Origin: Pelargonium x hortorum
Lineage: Eukaryota > Streptophyta > Magnoliopsida > Geraniales > Geraniaceae
Assembly (NCBI GenBank): GCA_036897525.1
Contig: JAYMTJ010000002.1
Span: 124,001-188,000, forward strand
Reading direction: 5' to 3'
Length of the DNA stretch: 64,000 bases
Below the pieces are notes generated by a model. It made no database searches, was not told the DNA's origin, and saw only the letters and a program-made list of their open reading frames with translations. The position numbers and the translations under genes are program-made. Positions 22,408-34,379 of this stretch are shown piece by piece (position 1 is the stretch's first letter; the number at the start of each line of letters is the position of its first letter).

Positions 22408-24576
22408 TCTAGTTGCGGCGATGCCTTTATTTAGAGTAAATTGGTGAGTTCTATAGTGAATTAATAGCTCCAGGTTCCTTATACTGGATATATTTGATTA
22501 GTTCACTTGTAAGGTTTCTTACAGTATAAGCCCCCGGGGCTTGACCCTACCTTTGTAATGTAAAGTGGCATTAAAAAAGGAATAAAAGAAAGTTAAAAAA
22601 TTTTTTAGCCTTAGCAATCCCATGCACGCTACTCTAAGGGGTTTCTGATAGATGAATCTAAGCCTAGTAAACGACGAGCAGAATAGTTTCATTGTAGTAA
22701 AATTGGCTGTCTTTGAACCCTTAATGAGTTGCCCCATAACAAACCTGAAAGCTTTAATTTGAGTATAAAGAGTAGACTATATTGATTCGAAAGGGGTTAT
22801 TAAAAAGACTTCAACCCCTATTAGGTCCCTGCGTGATAGGGTTTATCAAAAGAAACAACATATTGTGGGGCAATTTATGCATAACCAGAGGAAGGAATAT
22901 TTCTTTATTTTATAACGGGGCTGTTTGATTTCTAGAATTCTTCCTCTTGTTCGGATTGAGTTGTTTCATCTTGTTCTTGAGATTGATTCTATAAGACCTT
23001 CATATGCTGGCTATCCCAATCTGTTCGGACTAAACTCTCACAAAGAAGACATTAATCCTTTAGCCATTAGGAAAGAACAAGAGCTACACCGATATGGTTC
23101 TCTAGGTTAGTCAAGAAAAGTGTCCTAGCGGACTCCCTACTTCTATTTCTTTTAGATCTGGAGCTGCAAAATGAGGAATTGAAATCGCTTATATAGAACA
23201 AATCCCCTAACTCTGCGAAGAGTTATCCCCGCCTCTGAAACCCCCCCAAGACCCAACCCCGAAAAGATTCCCCTTTACTTTAAGATTGTGGAAACCCTGG
23301 AAACAGAGGAACACTCCTTATATACTTTAGACTTAAATTCCTTGTAGCTCATAACTCAAAAAAGTCTAAATCTGCACGTTGAAAACCTATCTCCACTACT
23401 CAAATTTCTATAGCCCTGTCTCTTAGTTTAGCTTTACCGGTAAGATATGTAGTAAGACTTAAGGTCCCGCGCTTAGTATATTAGTATAACAGGATATATC
23501 TAGCTAGAAAAGCTCTCCTTGCCATTATCTATTTGACTAATCAGGAAAGCTGCTTATACTAAAATACTAAAAGGGATCCTTTTATAAGATTTTCTGGAGT
23601 CTCTAAAGCGGGTCGAGAGCTCTTTTCCTTATTACTAAATAATTATTCCTTAGAGCTAAACTAGCTTTCTGTATCCCTTTAGACTCCTCATACCCCTGTG
23701 AGTCTTCTCAGTCTTAATAGCTAAAACTGCTTTCTTATATATAACCCACACCTTCCCTAGCTATACCTGCGCACTCTCTATCTTATTTATGAATCCTATT
23801 AGATAAGAGAACATTACTACTCTTTCTTAACCCTTGAGCCTTACTTTTAACCGTAAATTCCAGAGCAAGTAGGACCTTGTAGTAAACACTTTTAATAAAA
23901 TTCCCTTTACAACTGTAAAGAATTGAATTCAGAAACGTTCGAAGTTTGTTTAAACTCTTTCCTTTATCAAATTTTAGACGGCCTACCTTCTAGTACTCTT
24001 TGTGTTATGGTCGGGCTTATCTCTTTCTTATCGGCATGGCCCTGTCTTATAAGCAGTACTTATCTATTGTATTCCCTACTGCCTTATTAGGATATAGAAG
24101 TAGAACTTAATAGAATAGTTTTCTACTCTTATTTGGGTATATTCCTTTCGCCCTGTTCCAGTTTCTACTACAGAAAGGATAGAAACCTTAAAGAGTTTTA
24201 GTGTACCCGACCATGGAAATGTAAGGACTTAGATAATACATGAATTATAAGATAAGAAACTTCCTTACCTTAACATAGGATAGCTACCAGCATCCGATGA
24301 GATTAAAGAACTATCCAGGTTTAGAGAACTACTAGATACCGGGGGATGACCAAATCTTCGACTGCTCAAAGAAAACGGGACTCCTGCGGGCTTTCTTACA
24401 AGTGAGTGACCCCTTTCAGTATCAAACAAGTAGGAGCAATAGAACTATTTTACACAAGATATGAACCTTAAGTTATAGCTTGACCTTCATTATATAATAG
24501 AAGTAATAAAGGGATTTAATAACCTCTAACACCCTGGATTACCTACTCGAAACTCTAGGGATCTCTATTCATTTCC

Positions 24577-24596
24577 TTTATTTAAGTGATTTCAAT
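24577..24596 (+). repeat. R4 short motif copy
   Basis: TTTATTTAAGTGATTTCAAT; differs at one position from 43709-43728 over the shared core. Confidence 0.45.
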
Positions 24597-25078
24597 TTAG
24601 GAAACAAAAGGTTAGAAAATAAAGTAACTAAAAGTGAGTCTTTTTCGGTAAAAACAAGTCAAGTATAGAAGATAGAACTTAAGGGGCTCGCTTCCTCCTG
24701 TTGTGTTGTTTCCCAGCTTTTACTAGTAGTTCGCAAGAGTAAAGCTAATAATATATAGTAAATATAAAAGAGGAAAAGGTTAAGTCTCTGTTCTGTATTC
24801 TGGGTGGTCCTTGGAATATATAAGAAGTTTCAGAAGAAAGTAACAAATAAAATAAATAAACCTTAAGTTAAGGGCAATTATTAACATATAGCTTTCATAC
24901 CCGTTAATTTAGCTTCAGAATAGAAAGGAAAGTCTTGCTAAAGGCCACGTTCTCGTTCTAGTTACAGTATAGAAAGTGAAGCCAAAGTCATCTGTTTCCA
25001 ATAAAGTCAAGCTTTTTTCTTAGGTTCCCGATCCGGTTAACGAGTAAGTCCAAGGATTTCTGTAAAAAGGGGAATTCT

Positions 25079-25098
25079 TTCTATCTAAGTGATTATGA
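25079..25098 (+). repeat. R4 short motif copy
   Basis: TTCTATCTAAGTGATTATGA; shares the core TATCTAAGTGATT and the following TATGAT with the copy at 43737-43754. Confidence 0.45.
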
Positions 25099-28000
25099 TA
25101 CCTAAAATAGGGCCCCATATAAATTGAGAATTCCTAACACTCAAGGCTTTGCTAGAATAAGGCATAAGAGTTAGCCTAAGGAGGCCCGTCGATCATAGTT
25201 GCAAGGATTTACTCAGTATTTGTTAAGAGACCTCTTGCTCTACGGAATAGATATCGGTATATATAAAGTAAGCAATAACCCTGCATAAGGTAAGGAAAGA
25301 TTAACAAAAAACTTGGTTATTAAAATCTTTATTACATAGTAAGTGTTCCTGACAAAGAGTTCTATTTCGATATTCTACTAACTTCGACCAGCCCTTAAGG
25401 GAACTTTTTCTGATGAAGTAAAGTCTTATTTAGGTATAGTACTGGCTGCTGCATTTAAGCAAAAAGGACAATAAGTCTTATAGCTTTAGGATTTCCTATT
25501 ACTTAACCAACTAGGTAATAAACTTCTCGACGAATAAAAAGAGTATACTTTCAAAATGTAAAGAGCAGGGAATCCTAAAATATCGAAGTTACTGTCTAGA
25601 GGGTCTTTTATCCTTAGTTTAGGTGTCCTATTGGGCATTGAAGTGGGATCCCTATTTACTTTACTATCTAGTTCAGAATTACTATTTAAATTAAGACTCT
25701 TAAGAAACCAAAAGGGAACTCTTTACTCGCTTGTATACAGCTGGTGGGACCCCTTAAGAAGTCAAATTACCTTGTACTCAGTACTAAAAGGAGGCACTGC
25801 CGTTTATAACATTTAGTAATATAGTTAGTTAAAATTTTATTAAAGAGTAAAAGAATACTAAACCAAATAACACCGAATTATCTAAGGTTTCCTTTTTTAG
25901 CGAGTTTAGCTGTCGATACCCAACAAAATTGACGAGATTTCCTATATAAAGAATTTTCAATCCCTGTCTTTATAACCTGATATAGGAGTCCTTGTCTGTC
26001 TTATAGGCCCTGTATTGTATAGATAGTACTATGGGTTTGTATAGTTTTAATACGTACATAAAGTATTCGGATTAGATTAAAGCAAACAATGTCAAAGTTA
26101 CTATCTAGAGTGTCATTTATTGCCAGTTAGGGTACCTTTGATCCTACTCATTTTAAGTCGGTATTTCCCATATCATTTTTTGAATCCCTTGTTCAGGTAT
26201 TAAAGGATCATTACAAACAGCATATCTGATTCCTAGCTCTAGAGCTAGGGTACTTGAAAACCATAAGGAATTGAAAAGCTTTCTATAATGAGTATCCGCT
26301 TTCAAATGAAAACCCCGATTAGGTTGAGGACTCCTTTGTATTTAGTCTTTCCTTGTTAACTAGACCGGGAAGTAAGGGACAAGAGCAACTCTTTTTCTTT
26401 TTATACCATAAGTGGAACTAGAAAAAAAACCCTTTGTCTTTTAAAGCAATTCTCTTTTTTTTTAGTAGACAGACTCTCTAAGTTAAATATGTATAGTTTA
26501 TTCCTGAATTTTTCAATTTAAGAGGCTATTACAAGGAGTGGTTTACTAAAGCTTAGCAGGCTCTAATCGGGAAAGCTTCTTCTTTAGCGGATTCTTGGGA
26601 TTAAAAGTATATAAAAAAAGGACCCTTTAATTTAATTACCCAAAATAGTTCTGACATCTAGATAAGGGGGTCTTCAAAAAAGGTAGGTAATAAGTCTAGT
26701 AGAGCCAGCCTCTTCGTAAATTCTTGATAAAAGGGACAAGCAAGTTTCCGGATAAAGAGAACCCCTTTATTAAAGCACTGAAGTAAGTACAATCTTTTGC
26801 AAGTCTGTCCTAGGAAACCCCTTTGAGTTCCCCCTTTGCTAGCTAAGTCTAAAAGAGGGGGCTTCGGATAAGGTTTATTACAAAAGTTTATATATAGTAG
26901 ATAAAATGAATTGACTCTGCCTTGCATAGGAGACCTTTTAGTAGCATAGCTATATCATTTTAATTGTGCAGCCAACACCCAACCCAGTTGCTTGTCTTAT
27001 TAAGCTTAGCGGGTTTCGTCAGGTGTCTCCCTAATTAATACCGATTGGGGTTTGGGAGAAGATATACTAGCCTGTCTAAGCAGACCCTTAAATTAATGAG
27101 TACTCAAGTAGGAGTGTTGAAAACCTCTAAGTGTAATACTTCCCTACAGCACCCTATATTCTAAAACTACAATATACAATGTCAACAAAAAAGGACTTTG
27201 TGTTCTATATCTTTCTATTAAACACAAATTAGACTTTTCAGGACAGGACTGAATTAAGGAGTCTGACCTACTTTCTTTATAGTAAAGTAGCTCCCATACT
27301 TCGGTTTTATTTTAGAGCTGCTCGTGTGAGCGGTATTTATATCAAAACTTCAAGCATTTGCTAATTGGAGTTGCAGGGGTACCTAGTAAATAAGATATCT
27401 ACTTCTGGTTATACCTGATTGTACTAGGAAAGCTGGGAGACTCGTTCGTAATGATGTCGATTATAGAACTCCTGATAAAAGTATTTAAAAGAGTTATACC
27501 CTTAGAACTTGTTGTGGGGTCTTACCACATATGTGTTCTGGCCAGCTTTCGTTGACGGGCTTATAAAAGCAGTGTAGCGAATTTGGGTTTAACTTATGTA
27601 TATGCTGATATAAAAAAAAAGACTTGCTAGCCAAGAAACTTCCACTTTTAGGCCAGTAAACTAATAGGATATGGGAGATTAAAAAAGAGTAAACATTTAT
27701 TAAATATTCTGTTTGATGCATGTAGGAATGCGGATTAAATCAAATTATCGTGGCTTTTATAAGAAAAATAAGGATTACCCCTTATTAAGTAAGATTGCTT
27801 TTTAAGCGAAATCCCAGACATATGGGTATCTATTTCGGAAATTACTTGATCCATGAAATGAGGGATCCTTTATTACTCCTTAAAAAAAACAGCTCAATTT
27901 CTTACAATTATTAGTATATACGTTTGAAAATTATAGTAGCAGTACCTCAAAATTGTGTTTATAATTTAGAAATTTCTAACTTAGCTAACACTCAACAAAT

Positions 28001-28498
28001 AAAGACAAAGCAGAAAATCTCAGGCTAACCCTTATTATATAACCCTTATTATACTTATATACTCGCATTCCCCGAAAAGTCTCTAGATATGCAACCTACT
28101 GCCTCTAGCAACAGGCTCGGAAACCTAGACAAAAAAACTTAGGAATATAAGCGACTCTGGTTAGTACAACCTTTATACACTCTCTTCTCTCTAGGAGACC
28201 CCTAACTAATTAACAATTCTTGCTTTACCACTGTAAAACCTAACTCGCCAACTTAAACTAGAGCCAGTTCCTCTATTAATTAAAAAGCATTTTAAGAACC
28301 CCCTTTTTTAATAGCCTAAAATAGCCCGGCAAATAGAAAATATATATACATACAAGCGTTTCTTTAGGCAGAGTAGCTGGAGTTATCTCTTTAATTTACT
28401 AATTTATTCCAAGGAGCCCCTTTCTGATTATAGTCCAATAGTCAACCCCGAATTAAATATTACTTTATACAGGAATTATCTTTTCTAGAAGGAAGTTT

Positions 28499-28540
28499 AC
28501 AAACCGACGGACTTGAACCCGCGGCACGTGGATTCAAAAA
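28499..28540 (-). pseudogene. trnH-like 3' half (plastid type) fragment
   Basis: The minus strand reads GAATCCAC, then CGCGGGTTCAAGTCC, then GTCG. Read together this matches the anticodon 3' strand, T arm and start of the acceptor 3' strand of plastid-type trnH(GUG), as I recall it, at most of about 37 positions. The 5' half is replaced by a run of T, so the gene is truncated and cannot fold. Confidence 0.5.
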
Positions 28541-30660
28541 AAACTATGACTTAATATTGGTTTTTAGTTGTTTTGTCTTACTTTCTCCTAGTTCTAGAAT
28601 TATAGGGAGAGTTCATTTCGTCTACAGTCCAGTCTACTCACTTACTATATCTTATTTCACAAGAGTAAACAACTTCTTTATATAAGTGATTCTAATATCT
28701 TGAAACTTAAATAAGGTCTCCTGTTATAGACATTTTGAAATAAAACAAGGGTAATTAATACTCAACAAAAAAAAGAGAAAACGCGCTAAAGAAAGAAACG
28801 GCTCCTATCTTAATTGAATTAGGTTTTCACGCTACACTTACATACATCAAAAAGGAAAGCCTTGTCTATATATAACTAGTGACTAGTCCCAAACCCTAAA
28901 TCTAGTTTGTAACTAGGAACATGGAAACCCTATACTCTATCTATTATTAATTAAGTCTTAATTAAAAGAGTTGTCTCCATTATGTCAAAGAGAAGCTCTC
29001 AAGTAATGCACAAGGGTCTGTATAATGTCTAGGTACTGCGGAGTTGCGCAGGTATATCCTAGGAAATGCTCTATTCTAAATTGGATACAGCCCTTAAATA
29101 AACATCCAACACACTAAACTAAAGAATTAGACAGAACGCAAGCCCCTCAAATCCCTAAGTATAGAGAGAGGGAGTCCCCGTAGTAAGAGCAGAAGCCCGA
29201 GTAGAGCCACTACAATGAAGGTATCAATTAACTTTAGTTGTTAAAATAGGCATTTTACTATGTATTCTGGATTCACCACAGGGCACTCGCCCTAATCTCA
29301 GAGCTTCCGCTTTTTAGTCAAGGTTTCCCTAAGCTAAGGAAGTTTTATAATCGAAGTCCATTATTTAATAATGCTTTTTTGCTTTTGGGTTTTCTAATTC
29401 ACTAGCCTAATTCCTAGTTAGAATCTCCCACACCGGGGATTTCCGGACCTTTTTGGAAGAAATTCTTATGCTTTTGTTGAAAAAACATATGCCTAAGCCC
29501 AGTCCCTTCGACAGCAACTCCTTGCTTGGTTCGCTTACCTCATGACAAGATGACAATTAAATATTGAGAGTTCCATCTAGAAAATATTAGGACTGTCCTC
29601 AGAATCTACTCTCAAGAATAAATACAAAGCTTCACTGACTTACAAGTTTCACGGGCTTACAGCTTACAAGGACCTAGCAAAGAAATCTAGAACAATTAAT
29701 TAACTCCAGTTTATGTATCTATGCTTTTCAGTCTATTTATTATCTTTTAGAAGGAGTCATCCCAAATAGATTCTGGTATTCCCCCTTTCCCTTATAGTTT
29801 TGTCCGTTTAATTGATATATAGTAGAGATTCTCCTTTCTTTCGCTTGACTATACTGTAGAACTTCGAACCTGCGCCATAAGCCTTTTCGGAGCACCGACT
29901 TACTTTCATTTATTCTTGTGGTTTATTTCTTGGGAGCCTTCTAAATTACAAGGACGTAAATCCCTTGTTAAGGAGAATTGCTATTGCTTGTTTTGAGGTA
30001 CTACAAACTAATGTGACAGTAAAGGAAGTAAATACTCGGAAATCCCCATCCATGAGAGCCGGTCTTGATTACTTAACGAGTAAGAGTACTATAGATTGGT
30101 AAAATAGGCAAACTTCTTACCTTAACAACGCATCTAATTATTTTCTTAGTATCCAGTAACTAATATAAACGCTGGAAGTAAGTAAGCTCATTAGCCCATT
30201 TCATTCACAGTCTTATTTTTGGAATTGTAAGGCTGTCGCAAAGGTTGCTTTTTTTCCTGATAAAGGGGAATTGCTTTTAGGATCTCAGCAAATATAGAAG
30301 ATAGAGGATTATAAAGGGGCCTGTGGGTTCCCGGTTAAAAAAGGTACCCAAAACTCTTGATAAAGAACATTCTAGATATACTAGATATAATAACTTAAGC
30401 CCTTATTTTTAAGTAATACAAATACCAAATACTAACTAAGTACTAGCTTATAAAATGACTTATATAAATTAAAGAAGCTCCTGTCTCCCTCTATTACTAA
30501 TTAACTCCTGTAGTCTCTACTTCAATTTAACTCCTCTAGTTATAAGATAAGGAAGTATAGCTACAGTAAGCCAAAGAGAAGTCTAGCGCAGAATAGTTTA
30601 GATAGTTAGAAAAATCTGAACACTTCGGGCGGTAAAAAGTCTTTCTGTCTATATGATTAA
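28541..30660. other. Non-coding stretch
   Basis: About 2.1 kb without a gene, containing an R4 copy at 28677-28696 (TTTATATAAGTGATTCTAAT) and the tRNA-like stretch at 29855-29906. Confidence 0.5.
29855..29906 (-). pseudogene. Weak tRNA-like relic
   Basis: The minus strand reads GTCGGTGCTCCGAAAAGGC then GGCGCAGGTTCGAAG. The T loop (TTCGAAG) and preceding GCAGG look tRNA-like, but the T stem and the anticodon stem do not close. The parent tRNA cannot be named. Confidence 0.2.
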
Positions 30661-30680
30661 GGCACTAATCCTCATATAGC

Positions 30681-30706
30681 GATAAAAGCAGGGAACAAGA
30701 GGAGTA
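30681..30706 (+). repeat. R2 repeat fragment
   Basis: GATAAAAGCAGGGAACAAG then AGGAG matches the right-hand block of R2 seen at 55823, 56998 and 57687, with scattered substitutions. The left-hand TTAACCTCC block is absent here. Confidence 0.4.
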
Positions 30707-31850
30707 AAGCGGCCAGGAAAGAAGGCACAGGGTCAAAGAGTACAGTTACAATAGCAGCTATGAAGAACTCCGGATAGGTATATTATTTAGATTAGATATG
30801 GAAAACTTTTGGGGTGGTTTATGGGTATCCGAAGCAAAACAGGTTCAAATTATATAGTCCTTTGGCTTTTACCGGGATTTACAACGAATAGGAAGGCGCT
30901 TCACGCTGATATTTTTGGTTATTAAGAAGTTAGCTTAGGATTAGATTTAGACAACTGAAGGAGTCCTGTTTGTTTGGATTCGTTGTAAGGGGGCTTTTTG
31001 GATCGAGGAATTCTTGGGTAATAACAAGTTTGGCTAAGGGGTGTCTTTAAAAAAGGGAGTCTTGTTTTGTGGCTTTTATAAAGTACCCTAGTTTCTTTTA
31101 TTTATATATTTATAAGGCATCTGATCCTTATTTCTGTCTGGTAAGTGTAGGAGGAATTCCATTTTCAAATTAAAAGAAGGTAATTCCAAAGACAGATTAG
31201 GAAAGGCTAGTTAGTGCAAATGGAGGATTAGAAAAGCTAAAATGAGTTCCTGTTTAGTAGTTTTAGAAGAAGTCAATGAATTCTTGAGTTCTTATTTGTT
31301 TTGTATTCTGGGTTTTGGAGTTGTTGTCAAGCTGTTGCAGCTAATGGAAACCCTGTGGAGCCTAATAAGCCAGCCCTTTTGGTTAGAAAGTAAGGGTTCG
31401 TGGTATATAAAGTAACAGCTGTTTATGGGTTAAATGTACAAAAAAACCTTAAAAAGGCATCTTAAACTTAAAGTACAGAATTGATATAAAGATTAGGAAT
31501 TTTCTTTTTAATCAGTATTCATAATCTATAGTATTTTGTTGCAGGATTTCCTGTAAAGTCTTAGGGAATTTCTTTAGCTAAGGTAAGTAACAAGGTAAAT
31601 AACTCCAGAGTACAAGAGTGGTGTCCCTTACTAGAACTCCTATACTCGGATTAATAGAAAAAAAGTCTAAGGGAAACTTACTGCCCTCAAATAACCCAGG
31701 ATTTCATTCCTTACGTCCTCAGAAGCAGAATATGACGAAAGTAACCTTCTCATAGCTATACCTTTCTTATGAGATTGACTCTTAATGAGCTATACTTAAC
31801 TTACAACCTGTACTCTGTAGCTTATGGTTCCCCATAGTTACTGTAAGCTA

Positions 31851-31890
31851 GTATTGTATTAGTCTTATTAGGTATTTAGGTATGTAATAG
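31851..31890 (+). repeat. R1-like diverged copy
   Basis: GTATTGTATTAGTCTTATTAG then GTATTTAGG parallels the GTATTC..AGTCTATTAGGTAT portion of R1 (19933-19958). A similar sequence lies inverted near 58296-58365. It is too diverged for certainty. Confidence 0.3.
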
Positions 31891-34328
31891 AGATAATGAA
31901 ATTGTATTACTTGTTCTAGTAATTATATGTATAGTCTTACTAAGTTCAGGGACATTCCTCTTACTCTTTGTTCTTATCGAAGGGTGTCTTAGAGAATTAT
32001 AGTATTGTAATAAATAGTCCTTGTTACCGGAGGGTCCCGGAGGAAGGTTAAGGCAGGATAGTCAGGATAGTATGATGAATATACATACTTACGTTATAAC
32101 CACCAACTTCTCACTTGCTTTTGTAATACCCAGTTTCATACTCAAACCAAACTATTCTTTAAATCCTCTGCTTGGAAGCTTGTCTATATCTATTAACAGC
32201 AGGCAAGGTGTTTTAGATTCTAATGGAAAGCTGTGGCAGTGTACGCCGTCTAAGACATAAAAGACCTTGTTTAGTATTTAGTTCTATTGGGATAAGCTAA
32301 AGGAGTTAAAGAATGGTAGCTCTTGGAAGTGCTGTAGGGTATTTGTTTTAGAGTTCACAAGATTGAATTAACTAAGTTTCGTGGACAAATTAAGTTCCGG
32401 CGTAGAGCTTTATGAGGATAATTTGTATCGCTGCACTCTTCTTGTTATGGGGATTCCCAGTCTTAATTAGTTAGTCTTAGTTTCTATAATTGTATTAGAT
32501 AATAAGAGTCTTGTTCTTATCTTAGTTAGGTTAGCAAGTGTTAAAGCTTTCACTATCGATACCATCATTAGAACAGGTTACCAGCTAACAAGTTCCTAGC
32601 AAAGAAAGAGTTTAGAGATTCTGTACCTTCACTCCCATTTTCCTCTTCGTATAGACTTTAGTGAATTTCCTTGCTTTATTTGAATTCTGGATCCTTATAC
32701 TAAGAGTTGAAGGTTTCTTTCATTCAGGTTCTTAAGTTCTAATTCAACTCCTTATTTGGATTCCGGTTATTAAGTACCCTTATCTTCGTTATGATCTTCA
32801 CGTCCTTGCTTCTATTCTAGTTCTGATGTTAGCATGAATCGAACAGTGGGGCTAAAGATGTTTCTAGCAACAACTATATAAGAGCTCCAACTAGCTAAAG
32901 GTATTGAAGGCAAAGGATTTTAGAGCAAGTGAGTGGATTGATAGTTCGGTTCCTTAGATTTGGGAGTGCTTTCAAGGTCAAGGGTTTAGAGCAAGTGGAT
33001 TATTAGGCTGTCAAAAGAGAGGGTTTGTATTTGTAGTTCGGTCCTAAGCCGAACTCTAATATCCTATCCACCAGTTCTACAGTTGGAAGCTAGGTACTTG
33101 CTAGCATGGATGATGGGAGACTGTAACAGTACACTTGACAGCATTCATTCCTTTACCGGCTAACAAGGAACATTAGCATCAACTTCCATCCCATCCTTCG
33201 ACTGCTAAGAAGCGTACATAGCCACACTTCGACTTCCCTTTCTTCAACTCTCCTTCGCATTCCTGTTACAGTAGTTAAGGACTCTGCTATTGATGGGCCG
33301 TCGACATTTACCTTCTTTGCATTAGGATGAATTACTATATAGACTGACAGTAGAATTAGTAGTTATTCCTAATTGAAGAATAACTAATACACCTTCTTTA
33401 GCAAATGGAAGGACTCAAACAAAGTAAGGATTCTCTGTCTTCAGTTCTCCTCGCAGTTGATAGCTTGCAAAGGCCTACTTACAAGCAATGTATTGGACAG
33501 CAGATTCACCTTCTTTTGACCTTCTATCGGCTCCGTCCTTTCCAGAGTCCGTTCCCTTGGTTCCATCGATAGCGACTACCATTCAACAGCTTTGACTTGC
33601 TCTGGCTTACAAGCAAAGAGAGGATTTTAGTGGTTCTAAGGAATTTAGTACAATCGGTAAGATAGAGCTAGAGATTCTAGACTTTATTTGCCTGCTTATA
33701 GATCGGACAAGTACAAAAGGAGTTAGAATTGTTAGGTTCCTAAGAAAGTACAGAGAAGATAGGATTTCTAGTTTAGACTCATTTGGTTCTAGGAAGAATA
33801 GGATTTAGGGTTTTAAGGTTTTATATAGATAGGACATTCTATTTGAGGTGAACTTGTTCATGTAGCATCTTAGGTGAGCTTTCAAAGAAGAAGAGAATCT
33901 ATTAGAATTTATCTTGAACTTGGAGTATGTTCTTGAATGACTTACTTTTCTTTATAGAGAAGGGCTTAACAAGATAAATCTTTCCTTAGATTCTAGTGTT
34001 GCTAAAGAGAATGACAACTCTTCTTGAGGTAGAAATCGAGTGTTCGTATCTGTAAAGCCTTTGAACCATCTTAATCTAATGTCTCTATCATAAAGTACTT
34101 CTCCTCAAGACAAGGATAGAGCTACACTGTCTTACAAGCAAGAGAACAATATAAGACTTATCTTCTTAAAAGCGTTACTCTTATTCGGTTGTATCTCACT
34201 CTTGATAATAGCTTCTTATGACCCTTTGTAGTTACAGTATTATGTGTCTTTAGGATCTTTCCAGTCCTTACTGTAGCAGCCTAATGGGGCTTAACCTAGT
34301 CTTGTATTCTATACCATAGACCTTAGAA

Positions 34329-34379
34329 CTAGTTATAGTAATTGTATTCATACAGCAGTCTATTAGTGTATCTATTACT
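34329..34379 (+). repeat. R1 dispersed repeat, copy 2
   Basis: 51 nt aligned to 19918-19966: CTAGTTATAGTAATT, then GTATTC, then AGTCTATTAG and TATCTATTACT, with small indels between blocks. The right-end block found at 20023 is not present here. Confidence 0.6.

Larger units (their letters stand above)
22408..28498. other. Long non-coding stretch
   Basis: About 6.1 kb without a recognisable gene. It contains R4 motif copies at 24577 and 25081. Open frames at 22519-22737 minus, 22925-23110, 25631-25816, 26658-26927 minus (89 codons) and 27494-27721 minus have no recognised motif. Confidence 0.5.

Noticed and set aside
26658-26927. 89-codon minus-strand frame
   Set aside because: No family recognised and no supporting context; within chance range.
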